Positions 1-5,429 of a stretch of 7,212 nt of DNA are shown piece by piece. The notes below the pieces were generated by a model. It was not told where the DNA came from. It worked only from the letters and a program-made list of their open reading frames with translations, and searched no databases. The stretch lies in the NCBI GenBank assembly GCA_027318675.1, contig DAHVOT010000036.1, positions 1 through 7,212 of the forward strand, read 5' to 3'. The translations under genes were made by a program, and so were the position numbers. Numbering within the stretch: position 1 is the stretch's first letter; the number at the start of each line of letters is the position of its first letter. The DNA is from an archaeon (GTDB lineage: Archaea; Nanobdellota; Nanobdellia; Pacearchaeales; GW2011-AR1).

Positions 1-143
1 ATTATTTATTAGTAATTTTTTAATTAATAGAAATTTTTAATTATCAGGATAATATTATCTTCATTGGCTATAATCAGATTAATAATTCTATGTATTAATT
101 TATCTTCTTACAGATAACTTAACTTTTGTATAACACAGCAATC
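1..143. other. AT-rich non-coding left edge
   Basis: No open frame of useful length was found here. The stretch lies downstream of the minus-strand gene ending at 144. It contains a perfect 12-bp palindrome, GATAATATTATC, at 48-59. It also holds ATAAC-type words at 114-118 and 130-134, similar in sequence to those in the 3259-3497 repeat region. No hairpin-type terminator or promoter is clear. Confidence 0.5.
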
Positions 144-647
144 TCAAAACTGTCCGTTCTTACACCATTCAGTTTCCATGCACTGTTTAAACAAATTAAT
201 CTTAACTTTCCTTGGGATTTCACCAACAACTTTCATTGCAGCTCCCTTGAAATTACCTTCCTGATATAACTCAAATGCTTTGTTTAATTTTCTTGCACTT
301 ATTTTCATAATAAAGTCTGTCTCTTTTGCTTCAGTTTCAACAACCTGATTTAATTCAGAATTATATTCCAGATAATAGGCTTTTTTATCTATTATCAATT
401 CAACTGAATCATAATCTGAATCAGCTATAAACTGTAAGTATTTTTCTTCCTCATTTGCAAGTTTAACAAATCCACTTACAAGATTATCCAAAAAAACTCT
501 GTCTATCTTCTCTCCTTTATTCTCAGACATAAGAACAGAATTTCCTGTAAGATTGTTTTTTCCTAGAATAGATACTAAATACATTATTCCCATTGCAAGT
601 GCAACAAGAATTATAATCATAAGAAGAATTTTAGCTCTTTTTTTCAT
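144..647 (-). CDS. Membrane-anchored protein, possible SCP-2-like domain
   Basis: A 167-residue protein. A basic N-terminus (KKRAK) is followed by one hydrophobic helix at about residues 8-28, then a soluble part, probably outside the cell. Residues about 50-155 alternate strands and helices. The stretch DFIMKISARKLNKAF, followed by a helix, then GAAMKVVGEI and a basic end, resembles the C-terminal half of sterol-carrier-protein-2-like domains, which bind lipids. This is a weak resemblance judged by eye. C156 and C162 sit close together near the C-terminus and could form a disulfide or bind metal. The start is supported by a TATA box 27-28 nt upstream, which predicts a leaderless mRNA. The gene stands alone with its own promoter. 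The function is unknown; a plain single-pass membrane protein of another fold is equally possible. Confidence 0.6.
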   Translation of the reverse strand: MKKRAKILLMIIILVALAMGIMYLVSILGKNNLTGNSVLMSENKGEKIDRVFLDNLVSGFVKLANEEEKYLQFIADSDYDSVELIIDKKAYYLEYNSELNQVVETEAKETDFIMKISARKLNKAFELYQEGNFKGAAMKVVGEIPRKVKINLFKQCMETEWCKNGQF

Positions 648-670
648 TATTTATCTTATGTGAACCAGGT

Positions 671-678
671 TTTTAAAG
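671..678 (-). promoter_or_regulatory. TATA box for gene at 144-647
   Basis: Reads CTTTAAAA on the minus strand, centred about 27 nt before the ATG at 647. That spacing places transcription start at or next to the start codon, typical of archaeal leaderless genes. No Shine-Dalgarno sequence is present. Confidence 0.55.
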
Positions 679-768
679 ATTTATTGCTGTTATGAATATA
701 GAAATAATAAATTAATTAAAAAATATTGAAACTCTCATTTTAAGAATTATTATAATTATGTAGAAGGT

Positions 769-1377
769 TTATTTAAACTTCTTCAAAGCACTGTTAAATG
801 TCTTACTCACACTACTCACAGCATCACTAACATTATTAATAATATTATTCACTCCATTAACAAAATTATCAACATCTTCCCAAAATGGATTTCCTTCTTC
901 AACATATTCTTCTTTTATTTCTTTCTCTAACTGTCCTCTGTCCTTCTTTAGAAATTTATCAATATATTTTGCTGTTTCCTCAATTGTGTCTGGTTTAGTA
1001 AGAGAATTAGGTATTCTTAATGTAACAAAATTCTTATTCCAAGAATAATATGTTCTTTTCAAATCTCTTAATGCTTGTTTAGTCCCATGATGCTGACTTC
1101 CATCGACTTCAATATTTACTTTTTTATCAACAATCGCAATATCAATGTGCTTAAAACCGTCATATTTTTCAAATTCAACTTTATAGCCCATATTTTTTAA
1201 TAGATTTCCTAACCTTAATGCTTCTGGAGTAGGCTCTGGCTTCTTTTTAGTGGTATAACTGCTTTTTGTTGGGTTCGGTTGATGTTCTCTGCACAAGGCT
1301 CTTGAATAGTACTTCATGGAGTAATTATAGACTTCATCAGTAATTGGTTTATTACATTCATTACAAAATTTACCCAT
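769..1377 (-). CDS. Zinc-finger plus DUF559/Vsr-like nuclease candidate
   Basis: A 202-residue soluble protein in three parts. Residues 5-32 hold a CxxC-x20-CxxH set (C5, C8, C29, H32), a probable small zinc-binding finger. A linker rich in P, K and T (about 34-50) follows. Residues about 51-145 look like a restriction-endonuclease-fold domain of the DUF559/very-short-patch-repair type: helix, then IDIAIVDKKVNIEVDGSQHH, giving candidate catalytic D79, E90 and D92, with H96/H97 after the core and a final strand FVTLRIPN. The tail (about 170-202) is an amphipathic helix rich in V, N and S with a basic end. The predicted role is DNA cleavage or repair, or defence; substrate and partners are unknown. 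The gene is monocistronic, with a TATA box placed for a leaderless start. No methyltransferase or other restriction partner is adjacent, so a classical restriction system is not supported. Confidence 0.6.
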   Translation of the reverse strand: MGKFCNECNKPITDEVYNYSMKYYSRALCREHQPNPTKSSYTTKKKPEPTPEALRLGNLLKNMGYKVEFEKYDGFKHIDIAIVDKKVNIEVDGSQHHGTKQALRDLKRTYYSWNKNFVTLRIPNSLTKPDTIEETAKYIDKFLKKDRGQLEKEIKEEYVEEGNPFWEDVDNFVNGVNNIINNVSDAVSSVSKTFNSALKKFK

Positions 1378-1398
1378 TACCTTTCAAAGTATCCAAAC

Positions 1399-1406
1399 CT
1401 TTAAAC
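1399..1406 (-). promoter_or_regulatory. TATA box for gene at 769-1377
   Basis: Reads GTTTAAAG on the minus strand, centred 25-26 nt before the ATG at 1377. The spacing predicts a leaderless transcript and supports this ATG as the start. The box sits between two copies of AAAGGTTT on the minus strand. Confidence 0.6.
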
Positions 1407-1472
1407 CTTTTTATTTTACCACACTTCATATAATTGAAAACATCATTTAATCTATGAGTTTCAAGTTTTTTT

Positions 1473-1510
1473 AAAACCCTGGGAGAATACGATATATGTT
1501 ACAAACCCTA
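1473..1510. repeat. 38-bp direct repeat, copy 1
   Basis: Plus strand begins AAAACCCTGGGAGAATAC and ends ATGTTACAAACCCTA. Copy 2 at 2194-2233 has the same ends with one substitution near the left side and a 2-nt length difference in the centre. Each copy is itself bounded by AAACCCT words in the same orientation (1474-1480 and 1503-1509). It lies 13 nt beyond the stop codon of the minus-strand gene 1524-2129 and about 96 nt upstream of the gene at 769-1377. The flanks of the two copies are not similar, so the repeat has sharp limits. Confidence 0.8.
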
Positions 1511-1523
1511 TATTTATTCTGAA

Positions 1524-2129
1524 TTATTCTAAAATTTTATACTGAAACGTCATAGATTCTGCATAACTCTCTTCACTGGAATCTATATGGCTTATTATTT
1601 TTACTGCAATAAACTCATCTCCCATTATTCCATCTCTATTTTTATCAAGAGAAAAACAAATAATTTCTTTATCTTTAACAGGAATGCTATAACTAATACC
1701 TGTACTTGATTCAGAACGATTTTGATGTGAATTAAATTCGCTATCTAATCCATATTTTATAGATTCGCAACTATCTTTCGTTACCTTATCTAAATCTAAT
1801 TCTTCAATTTTAACAGGCATTGAAGCAGTAATACAATTTCCAAATCGTGGATTTCCATTGCACCAATATCCATAAATTCTACCTATCCCATCTGTATATT
1901 GATAACTAGTAGACTCCCATTGAAAATCCCCCTTTAAACTATTAATTGATAATTGTCTGTCAAAAGAATCAAATGTTTCTAAATGCTTAATTGTTACAAC
2001 TTCTTTAGGAATAATATCATCTCCTTCAAAGACATCTCTTTGTTTAAATTGCCATATTATAATCCAGGTTACAATCAATAGAATTATGATAAACCCTGCC
2101 ACAATACTTCTCTTCAATCCCTTTTTCAT
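1524..2129 (-). CDS. Membrane-anchored orphan protein with a Ca-loop-like motif
   Basis: A 201-residue protein, family not recognised. The N-terminus is basic (MKKGLKR) and a hydrophobic helix at about 9-27 anchors it, with the rest probably outside the cell. The soluble part has four cysteines (C90, C99, C121, C158), which could give two disulfides. Residues 162-171, DKNRDGIMGD, match the DxNxDGxxxD pattern of calcium-binding loops in EF-hand and dockerin-like proteins, although the usual acidic residue at loop position 12 falls at position 11. The segment FDRQLSINSLKGDFQWES precedes an aromatic stretch (YQYTDGIGRIYGYW). The gene lies between two 38-40 bp direct repeats, as if it were a cassette. 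A tandem pair of TATA-like boxes lies upstream. It could be a surface adhesin-like or ligand-binding protein, but that is a guess from the layout only. Confidence 0.6.
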   Translation of the reverse strand: MKKGLKRSIVAGFIIILLIVTWIIIWQFKQRDVFEGDDIIPKEVVTIKHLETFDSFDRQLSINSLKGDFQWESTSYQYTDGIGRIYGYWCNGNPRFGNCITASMPVKIEELDLDKVTKDSCESIKYGLDSEFNSHQNRSESSTGISYSIPVKDKEIICFSLDKNRDGIMGDEFIAVKIISHIDSSEESYAESMTFQYKILE

Positions 2130-2149
2130 AAGGAAAATAAGTAAATCTT

Positions 2150-2167
2150 CTTTAAAAATCTTTTAAA
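2150..2167 (-). promoter_or_regulatory. Tandem TATA-like boxes for gene at 1524-2129
   Basis: On the minus strand GTTTAAAAG is followed at once by ATTTTTAAAG. The proximal box (2150-2157) is centred about 25 nt before the ATG at 2129, which fits a leaderless start. The distal box (2160-2167) is centred about 35 nt away and would give a leader of about 10 nt. Which one is used cannot be told from sequence. Confidence 0.5.
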
Positions 2168-2193
2168 CGCTCAAGAATTAAACATATTTTGAC

Positions 2194-2233
2194 AAAACCC
2201 TGAGAGAATACTATCGATATGTTACAAACCCTA
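2194..2233. repeat. 40-bp direct repeat, copy 2
   Basis: Plus strand begins AAAACCCTGAGAGAATAC, has a TATCGATA palindrome in the middle, and ends ATGTTACAAACCCTA. It pairs with copy 1 at 1473-1510 in the same orientation, 721 bp away start to start. AAACCCT words at 2195-2201 and 2226-2232 bound the unit. It lies 34 nt beyond the stop codon of the gene at 2268-2651 and upstream of the promoter of the gene at 1524-2129. It could be a recombination or mobile-element remnant, or a shared 3'-UTR or termination element. Confidence 0.8.
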
Positions 2234-2267
2234 GAATCATGTCATCATCCGCAGAGACTACAAAGCT

Positions 2268-2651
2268 TCAAAATTCTGCCTTGCTCATCCCTATTCTGCT
2301 TCCAAATTTGCTCTTTACTCCATTAAGGCCTTTTTCATCCATCTCTCCAACAACCTTTTCAAGATGTTTAAGTCTTTTATCCCATTCTCCTGAACAGGTG
2401 AATATAGAATATTGAAACATATCTCCTTGATAGATGTTTGCTCCTGCAAATGAAGCAGGTAGCATATCTATATAGAATTTTGCATTAAAATTGTTGTATT
2501 TCTTATCATATAGAAATACTTTTGCTGTATGCAGGAAAGATATACTTTTATCTTCTTTAACAATCTTAAAATTAGGATAATTTGATTTCATAGCTTCTAA
2601 ATCTTTTGAGATAAGACTTTCATTTTTAGTATTTTGTATTGGTTTTGTCAT
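2268..2651 (-). CDS. Small soluble orphan protein
   Basis: A 127-residue protein, family not recognised. It has no signal peptide and no membrane segment. Residues 12-34 form a charged helix-turn-strand start, 38-64 look like two beta strands (SFLHTAKVFLYD and NAKFYIDMLP), then a polar loop with C86, and residues about 88-108 form a basic-acidic helix (EWDKRLKHLEKVVGEMDEKG). The C-terminal end (VKSKFGSRIGMSKAEF) is basic. This alpha/beta pattern could be a complete small domain or the remnant of a longer protein; no neighbouring frame continues it. The start has a TATA-like box about 32-34 nt upstream and no Shine-Dalgarno sequence, so a short leader is expected. The downstream region carries copy 2 of the 40-bp repeat. 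Confidence 0.5.
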   Translation of the reverse strand: MTKPIQNTKNESLISKDLEAMKSNYPNFKIVKEDKSISFLHTAKVFLYDKKYNNFNAKFYIDMLPASFAGANIYQGDMFQYSIFTCSGEWDKRLKHLEKVVGEMDEKGLNGVKSKFGSRIGMSKAEF

Positions 2652-2678
2652 TTTAACTTAGAATTCCAATAAAGATAG

Positions 2679-2689
2679 TATATTTAAAT
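2679..2689 (-). promoter_or_regulatory. TATA box for gene at 2268-2651
   Basis: Reads ATTTAAATATA on the minus strand, centred 32-34 nt before the ATG at 2651. The spacing predicts a leader of roughly 6-10 nt. The region 2652-2737 otherwise holds no recognisable element. Confidence 0.5.
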
Positions 2690-2737
2690 CTTACTAATAT
2701 GTAATTACTTTATAGTTAATATAAAACTCAGGAGATT

Positions 2738-3139
2738 TCACACCCAATAACTCTTTTCAATTATAAACTTGTCTATAATTAAATGTAGAATCAAACCTAT
2801 AATAAAATAAACCAGCACTAAAATATAACTTGAAAACTTTTTCAAGTCAATCTTCTTAAAACTATACAAGAAAACAAGTATTAACAATAATACAGCTAAA
2901 ATTATAATCCAATTAAATGCATTATGACTAAATGCTGCAAGAGGCGAAAACCAAGGATTAGTCATTATAACGCCAGGGTTCAAGGATTTTTGTTTCAGTC
3001 CAGTTATTCCAAAACTTATTAAATCAGGAATTAAATGTCCAATTCCAAAAATTGCTCCATAATACCATTTTTTGGAAAATATCCAGATTGCTATTCCAAA
3101 TACAAAAACTATCACCAAGTGAGTTGTTAAGCCTGCCAT
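2738..3139 (-). CDS. YdjM/DUF457-like membrane metal-hydrolase family protein
   Basis: A 133-residue integral membrane protein with about four hydrophobic segments (about 8-21, 26-46, 78-94 and 105-124). The histidine and aspartate pattern matches the YdjM/DUF457 family of membrane-bound putative metal-dependent hydrolases. TTHL at the N-terminus gives H7, GHLIPDL gives H35 and D39, FSHNAFNW gives H72, and LHLIID gives H119 and D123. In the family these polar residues at membrane edges are thought to bind metal, and related proteins are linked to membrane lipid metabolism or stress responses. The substrate here is unknown. The protein is shorter than many family members but all the expected motifs are present, so it appears complete. 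A TATA box 26-27 nt upstream supports the ATG at 3139. It is divergent from the phosphatase gene to its right. Confidence 0.65.
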   Translation of the reverse strand: MAGLTTHLVIVFVFGIAIWIFSKKWYYGAIFGIGHLIPDLISFGITGLKQKSLNPGVIMTNPWFSPLAAFSHNAFNWIIILAVLLLILVFLYSFKKIDLKKFSSYILVLVYFIIGLILHLIIDKFIIEKSYWV

Positions 3140-3161
3140 AAGTATATTTATTTTAGCAAGT

Positions 3162-3169
3162 TTTTAAAG
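3162..3169 (-). promoter_or_regulatory. TATA box for gene at 2738-3139
   Basis: Reads CTTTAAAA on the minus strand, centred 26-27 nt before the ATG at 3139, giving a leaderless transcript. It is the leftward half of a divergent promoter region whose rightward half serves the gene at 3547. Confidence 0.55.
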
Positions 3170-3260
3170 GTTTAATTTTGCTTTATTCGGGATTTAATTA
3201 CCTGTCAACAATCTAGCATTATCATTTCAATACATTTACTATTAATAATATAATCCAGAT

Positions 3261-3307
3261 AACTGATAACTTAATTTACATTAATATTAATTCAATTTAT
3301 TCTATAA
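3261..3307. repeat. 47-bp repeat A, copy 1
   Basis: Begins AACTGATAACTTAATTTACA and ends CAATTTATTCTATAA. It matches copy 2 at 3368-3414 at 46 of 47 positions, offset 107 bp in the same orientation. Confidence 0.85.
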
Positions 3308-3344
3308 TTAATAACTTAATATTCATTAACTCAATTATATCCCT

Positions 3345-3369
3345 TAACTTATAACTTACTCTCTTTTAA
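3345..3369. repeat. 25-bp repeat B, copy 1
   Basis: Begins TAACTTATAACTTACT and ends CTCTTTTAA. It is identical to copy 2 at 3412-3436, 67 bp to the right. Its right end touches copy 2 of repeat A, so the order is A1, unique spacer, B1, A2, B2. Confidence 0.85.
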
Positions 3370-3414
3370 CTGATAACTTAATTTACATTAATATTAATTC
3401 AATTTATCCTATAA
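3368..3414. repeat. 47-bp repeat A, copy 2
   Basis: Same orientation as copy 1 at 3261-3307 with a single T-to-C difference at 3408. It overlaps repeat B copy 1 by 2 nt on the left and repeat B copy 2 by 3 nt on the right. Confidence 0.85.
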
Positions 3415-3436
3415 CTTATAACTTACTCTCTTTTAA
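3412..3436. repeat. 25-bp repeat B, copy 2
   Basis: Identical to copy 1 at 3345-3369. It follows directly after repeat A copy 2, whereas repeat A copy 1 is followed by an unrelated spacer of about 37 nt. The two A-B pairs therefore differ by an insertion or deletion. Confidence 0.85.
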
Positions 3437-3517
3437 TCAATAACACAATATCTTTCAATAACTGATAACTATTATCTTTCAATGAATAACTGATATCTAT
3501 ATTTCATATTCACAAAT

Positions 3518-3525
3518 CTTTTAAA
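3518..3525 (+). promoter_or_regulatory. TATA box for phosphatase gene
   Basis: CTTTTAAA, centred 25-26 nt before the ATG at 3547. This spacing puts transcription start at that ATG and rules against the in-frame TTG at 3535, which would lie upstream of the expected transcription start. Confidence 0.6.
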
Positions 3526-3546
3526 TGCGTTTTCTTGAAGATTACT

Positions 3547-4260
3547 ATGGAATTCGCAACTATTTTTGATATGGATGGAGTTTTAGTTGACACTCATGAT
3601 TTAATCTGGAATGGAGTAAATAATTTACTTGGAAAATACAAGGTTACCCTTACTACAGAAGATATAAAAAGATACATTGGAAAATCTCTAGAAGATGATG
3701 TTCAAGATTGGAACAATAGATATTCTCTTTCTTTAAATTTAGAGGAATTTAGAGTTAACTTATGGCAAGAACAAAAAGCCTCTCTAAAAAAGCTCGGCTC
3801 AAATTCAAGTTTAACAACTCTTTTAAATGAACTTGAAGCTAATAATATTTCAAAAGGTGTTGGAACTTCTTCCAGTAGATTCAGGGCAATAAAAATACTG
3901 GATTGGTCAGGATTAAGAAATTACTTTCCAGTTCTTGTTGCTTCAGAAGATGTTCACAATCATAAGCCTTCACCAGACACATTCCTGAAAGTTGCCCAAA
4001 AATTATCTACACCTCCTGAAAACTGCATTGTAATAGAAGATTCTTATTCAGGAATTTTAGCAGCAAAAATAGCAAAGATGAAAGCAATAGGATATTTAGG
4101 AAATCACAATTCAAAAGAAGATTTAATTGATGCAGATTTAATTATAAAAGACTTCTCAGAATTATCTTATCAAAAATTATCTTCAATGTTCAATAAAGAT
4201 TTCAAACCAAACACTCGCGCTTTCTCAAACCCGATTTACAAATATAAACGATTAAATTAA
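3547..4260 (+). CDS. HAD-superfamily phosphatase (beta-phosphoglucomutase-like)
   Basis: A 237-residue cytosolic hydrolase. HAD motif I is FDMDGVLVD, giving nucleophile D8 and acid/base D10. A helical cap of the C1 type (about 16-85) follows. Motif II is GVGTSSSR with T107. Motif III is the lysine of HNHKPSPDTF, K140. Motif IV is VIEDSYSG with E164 and D165 for Mg2+. The sequence IEDSYSGILAAKIAKM is typical of the HAD-IA subfamily that includes beta-phosphoglucomutase, phosphoglycolate phosphatase and small sugar-phosphate phosphatases; the true substrate cannot be told. The length fits the family. A further 25 or so polar and basic residues (from about 213) extend past the last helix. The longer TTG start at 3535 is rejected because the TATA box is only 13-14 nt before it. 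It is the only plus-strand gene and converges on the surface-protein cluster. Confidence 0.85.
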   Translation: MEFATIFDMDGVLVDTHDLIWNGVNNLLGKYKVTLTTEDIKRYIGKSLEDDVQDWNNRYSLSLNLEEFRVNLWQEQKASLKKLGSNSSLTTLLNELEANNISKGVGTSSSRFRAIKILDWSGLRNYFPVLVASEDVHNHKPSPDTFLKVAQKLSTPPENCIVIEDSYSGILAAKIAKMKAIGYLGNHNSKEDLIDADLIIKDFSELSYQKLSSMFNKDFKPNTRAFSNPIYKYKRLN

Positions 4261-4279
4261 TTTCCAATTAATGAAATCT

Positions 4280-4314
4280 AAAAATAAATGAAAAAAGTAT
4301 TAAAAAATAAAAAA
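4280..4314 (-). terminator. U-tract terminator after gene at 4320-4790
   Basis: Four A-runs on the plus strand (4280-4284, 4291-4296, 4302-4307, 4309-4314) read as successive U5-U6 runs on the minus-strand transcript, just past the TAA at 4320. There is no hairpin. Archaeal RNA polymerase ends on such tracts. The 15-mer at 4301-4315 recurs at 4921-4935 behind the next gene. Confidence 0.6.
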
Positions 4315-4319
4315 TGTAT

Positions 4320-4790
4320 TTACTTTCTTCTAACTATGAAGAATACGCCTAGTGCTCCCAATGCAGTAACTATTCCAACAACAGTTCCAAATTCAGGAAC
4401 TAATGGAACATCAGCACAAGCAACATTAACAATTAATTCTAAACATCCAACTTGAGTAGATTCTGAGTACCAATCTGCAGTATTATTGCTTCCAGTTAAA
4501 CCATTTTTGCTTGCAGAAACAACTAATGTAGTAGTTTCGTCATTAGGACAATCTGCAGCATCAAATTGAACAGAATAACTTCCATCAACCCCACTTGTAG
4601 CATATTGTTTATTTCCATTACAAGTTACTTCAACATTAGCGCCAGCAACTGCAACATTCCCATTATTAGCATCAGTTATAACTCCACTTACAAAAGTAGT
4701 ATCAACTGTAGCGCAAATCGGAGCCGCATTCACAAATCCCAGGGTTAAAAGAACACTGGCTAGAATTAATAGTCCAATTATTTTTTTCAT
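4320..4790 (-). CDS. PEFG-type surface protein, regulatory-like beta-sandwich domain
   Basis: A 156-residue exported protein. The signal peptide is about 1-22 (cut near VNA/AP). Residues about 30-122 form a carboxypeptidase-regulatory-like or CnaB-like beta sandwich: the phrases FVSGVITDA, AGANVEVTC and DGSYSVQFDA follow the family pattern. Five cysteines (C26, C57, C81, C116, C125) suggest disulfides. The end is VPEFG (131-135), a hydrophobic helix (136-153) and basic RRK: an archaeosortase-type sorting signal that would fix the protein to the envelope. NNT at 102-104 is a possible N-glycosylation site. It is the last gene of the cluster in transcription order, but has its own TATA box and a strong Shine-Dalgarno site 158 nt from its neighbour's stop. 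It is closest to the protein at 4949-5428. The ligand is unknown; surface coat, adhesion or scaffold roles are possible. Confidence 0.8.
   Translation of the reverse strand: MKKIIGLLILASVLLTLGFVNAAPICATVDTTFVSGVITDANNGNVAVAGANVEVTCNGNKQYATSGVDGSYSVQFDAADCPNDETTTLVVSASKNGLTGSNNTADWYSESTQVGCLELIVNVACADVPLVPEFGTVVGIVTALGALGVFFIVRRK
4323..4410 (-). repeat. Sorting-module DNA repeat (six copies in window)
   Basis: The last 85-90 nt of each surface-protein gene form a dispersed DNA repeat, all on the minus strand: here, and at about 4952-5039, 5433-5520, 5902-5992, 6438-6522 and 6989-7073. The plus-strand word GTTCCAAATTCAGGA is present in four copies with a single change in each of the other two. 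Copies 4363-4400 and 4992-5029 are identical over 38 nt. Confidence 0.8.
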
Positions 4791-4800
4791 TTGTTCTTTT

Positions 4801-4808
4801 ACCTCCTT
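4801..4808 (-). promoter_or_regulatory. Strong Shine-Dalgarno site for gene at 4320-4790
   Basis: AAGGAGGT on the minus strand, 10 nt before the ATG at 4790. It fixes the start and contrasts with the leaderless genes on the left of the window. Confidence 0.8.
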
Positions 4809-4849
4809 TCACATCTTCTCGTTTTAATACTAAAATATATCAAAATTTC

Positions 4850-4857
4850 TTTAAAAG
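4850..4857 (-). promoter_or_regulatory. TATA box for gene at 4320-4790
   Basis: CTTTTAAA on the minus strand. A start about 25 nt downstream (near 4828) would give a leader of roughly 38 nt carrying the Shine-Dalgarno site. A second AT-rich box (ATATATTTT, about 4832-4840) is also possible. Confidence 0.5.
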
Positions 4858-4911
4858 CATTATTACATTAGAGAATATACCCCCTTTTTCATTTCACCAC
4901 TTTTAAGTTTT

Positions 4912-4939
4912 AAAAATTTATAAAAAATAAAAAATAAAA
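4912..4939 (-). terminator. U-tract terminator after gene at 4949-5428
   Basis: A-runs at 4912-4916, 4922-4927, 4929-4934 and 4936-4939 read as U-runs on the minus strand, 10 nt past the stop codon. This would end the transcript carrying the upstream surface-protein genes and separates it from the gene at 4320-4790. Confidence 0.6.
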
Positions 4940-4948
4940 TATTCTGGC

Positions 4949-5428
4949 TTATTGCTTTCTAACTACAAAGAATACACCTAATGCTCCTAAAGCAGTAACT
5001 ATTCCAACAACAGTTCCAAATTCAGGAACCAATGGAACATTCCCACAAGCAACATTAATAACTAAATCAAGACATTGAACTCTTTCATTTTCAGTATGCC
5101 AAACAACTTCTTGGCTTTCACCATTCAAGTCTCCATATTTAGCAGTTACAGTTACATCATCCCCAGCATCACACTCTGAAACATCGAATTGAACAGAATA
5201 ACTTCCGTCAGCTTCACTTGTTGTGTCTTTTTCAACACCATCACAATCAACTGTAACTTCTGCATTTGCAATTGGGTTTACACCACTCGCATCAGTAATC
5301 ATACCACTAACAAATGTTGTTTCATATGTTCCGCATGATGGAGCTACTGTAGCAAGTGTTTGAGCACTAGCAAATCCAAGCATTAAAACCAGACTAGCCA
5401 TTACGAATAAGCTTAATGTTTTTTTCAT
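4949..5428 (-). CDS. PEFG-type surface protein, regulatory-like beta-sandwich domain
   Basis: A 159-residue exported protein, closest in the window to the gene at 4320-4790 (shared ETTFVSG/DTTFVSG start, DGSYSVQFD core and the VPLVPEFGTVVGIVTALG end). The signal peptide is about 1-22 (GFASA/QT). The beta-sandwich spans about 37-125. Cysteines C32, C62, C86, C119 and C128 align with those of that neighbour. PEFG is at 135-138, then a helix, then tail VRKQ, less basic than the RRK of others. Its ATG lies 1 nt after the TAA of the upstream gene (TAA-A-ATG) without a good Shine-Dalgarno site, so translation probably depends on termination and restart of the preceding gene. It appears to be the last gene of a co-transcribed set. 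Ligand and exact role are unknown. Confidence 0.8.
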   Translation of the reverse strand: MKKTLSLFVMASLVLMLGFASAQTLATVAPSCGTYETTFVSGMITDASGVNPIANAEVTVDCDGVEKDTTSEADGSYSVQFDVSECDAGDDVTVTAKYGDLNGESQEVVWHTENERVQCLDLVINVACGNVPLVPEFGTVVGIVTALGALGVFFVVRKQ

Positions 5429-5429
5429 T

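Larger units (their letters stand above)
3259..3497. repeat. ATAAC half-site 12-mers (iteron-like)
   Basis: The 12-mer WTAACTKATAAC occurs at 3259-3270, 3344-3355, 3366-3377, 3411-3422 and 3458-3469, with a one-mismatch copy (ATAACTGATATC) at 3486-3497. Each holds two ATAAC-like half-sites 7 nt apart. All lie in the same orientation. The last copy is 20 nt upstream of the TATA box for the gene at 3547. This could be a regulator-binding array, iterons, or simple AT-rich sequence drift. Confidence 0.6.
3140..3546. other. Divergent AT-rich intergenic region with repeats
   Basis: About 400 nt without a gene, very rich in A and T. The left end holds the promoter of the gene at 2738-3139 and the right end the promoter of the gene at 3547. 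Between them (3259-3497) are a duplicated 47-bp block, a duplicated 25-bp block and several ATAAC-based 12-mers. No open frame, tRNA or structured RNA is evident. Confidence 0.7.

Noticed and set aside
1473..2233. CRISPR array or integron attC sites
   Set aside because: Only two repeat copies with a whole gene between them, so not a CRISPR array. The repeat lacks the RYYYAAC and GTTRRRY core pairs of attC sites, and no integrase is present.
2194..2260. C/D-box RNA on the minus strand
   Set aside because: An ATGATGA C-box-like word occurs near 2246-2253 but no CTGA D box follows on that strand at a suitable distance.
3535..3546. TTG start for the phosphatase
   Set aside because: The TATA box lies only 13-14 nt before it, while the ATG at 3547 has normal archaeal spacing and begins right before the HAD motif I strand.
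3140..3546. Confirmed replication origin
   Set aside because: The region is AT-rich with repeats, but there are no recognisable origin-recognition-box sequences and no orc1/cdc6 gene nearby; kept only as a possibility.
4949..5429. Shine-Dalgarno site for the gene starting at 5428
   Set aside because: The preceding bases on the minus strand (AGACAAAGATAAAATG) lack GGAGG or GGTG; restart after the 1-nt gap fits better.
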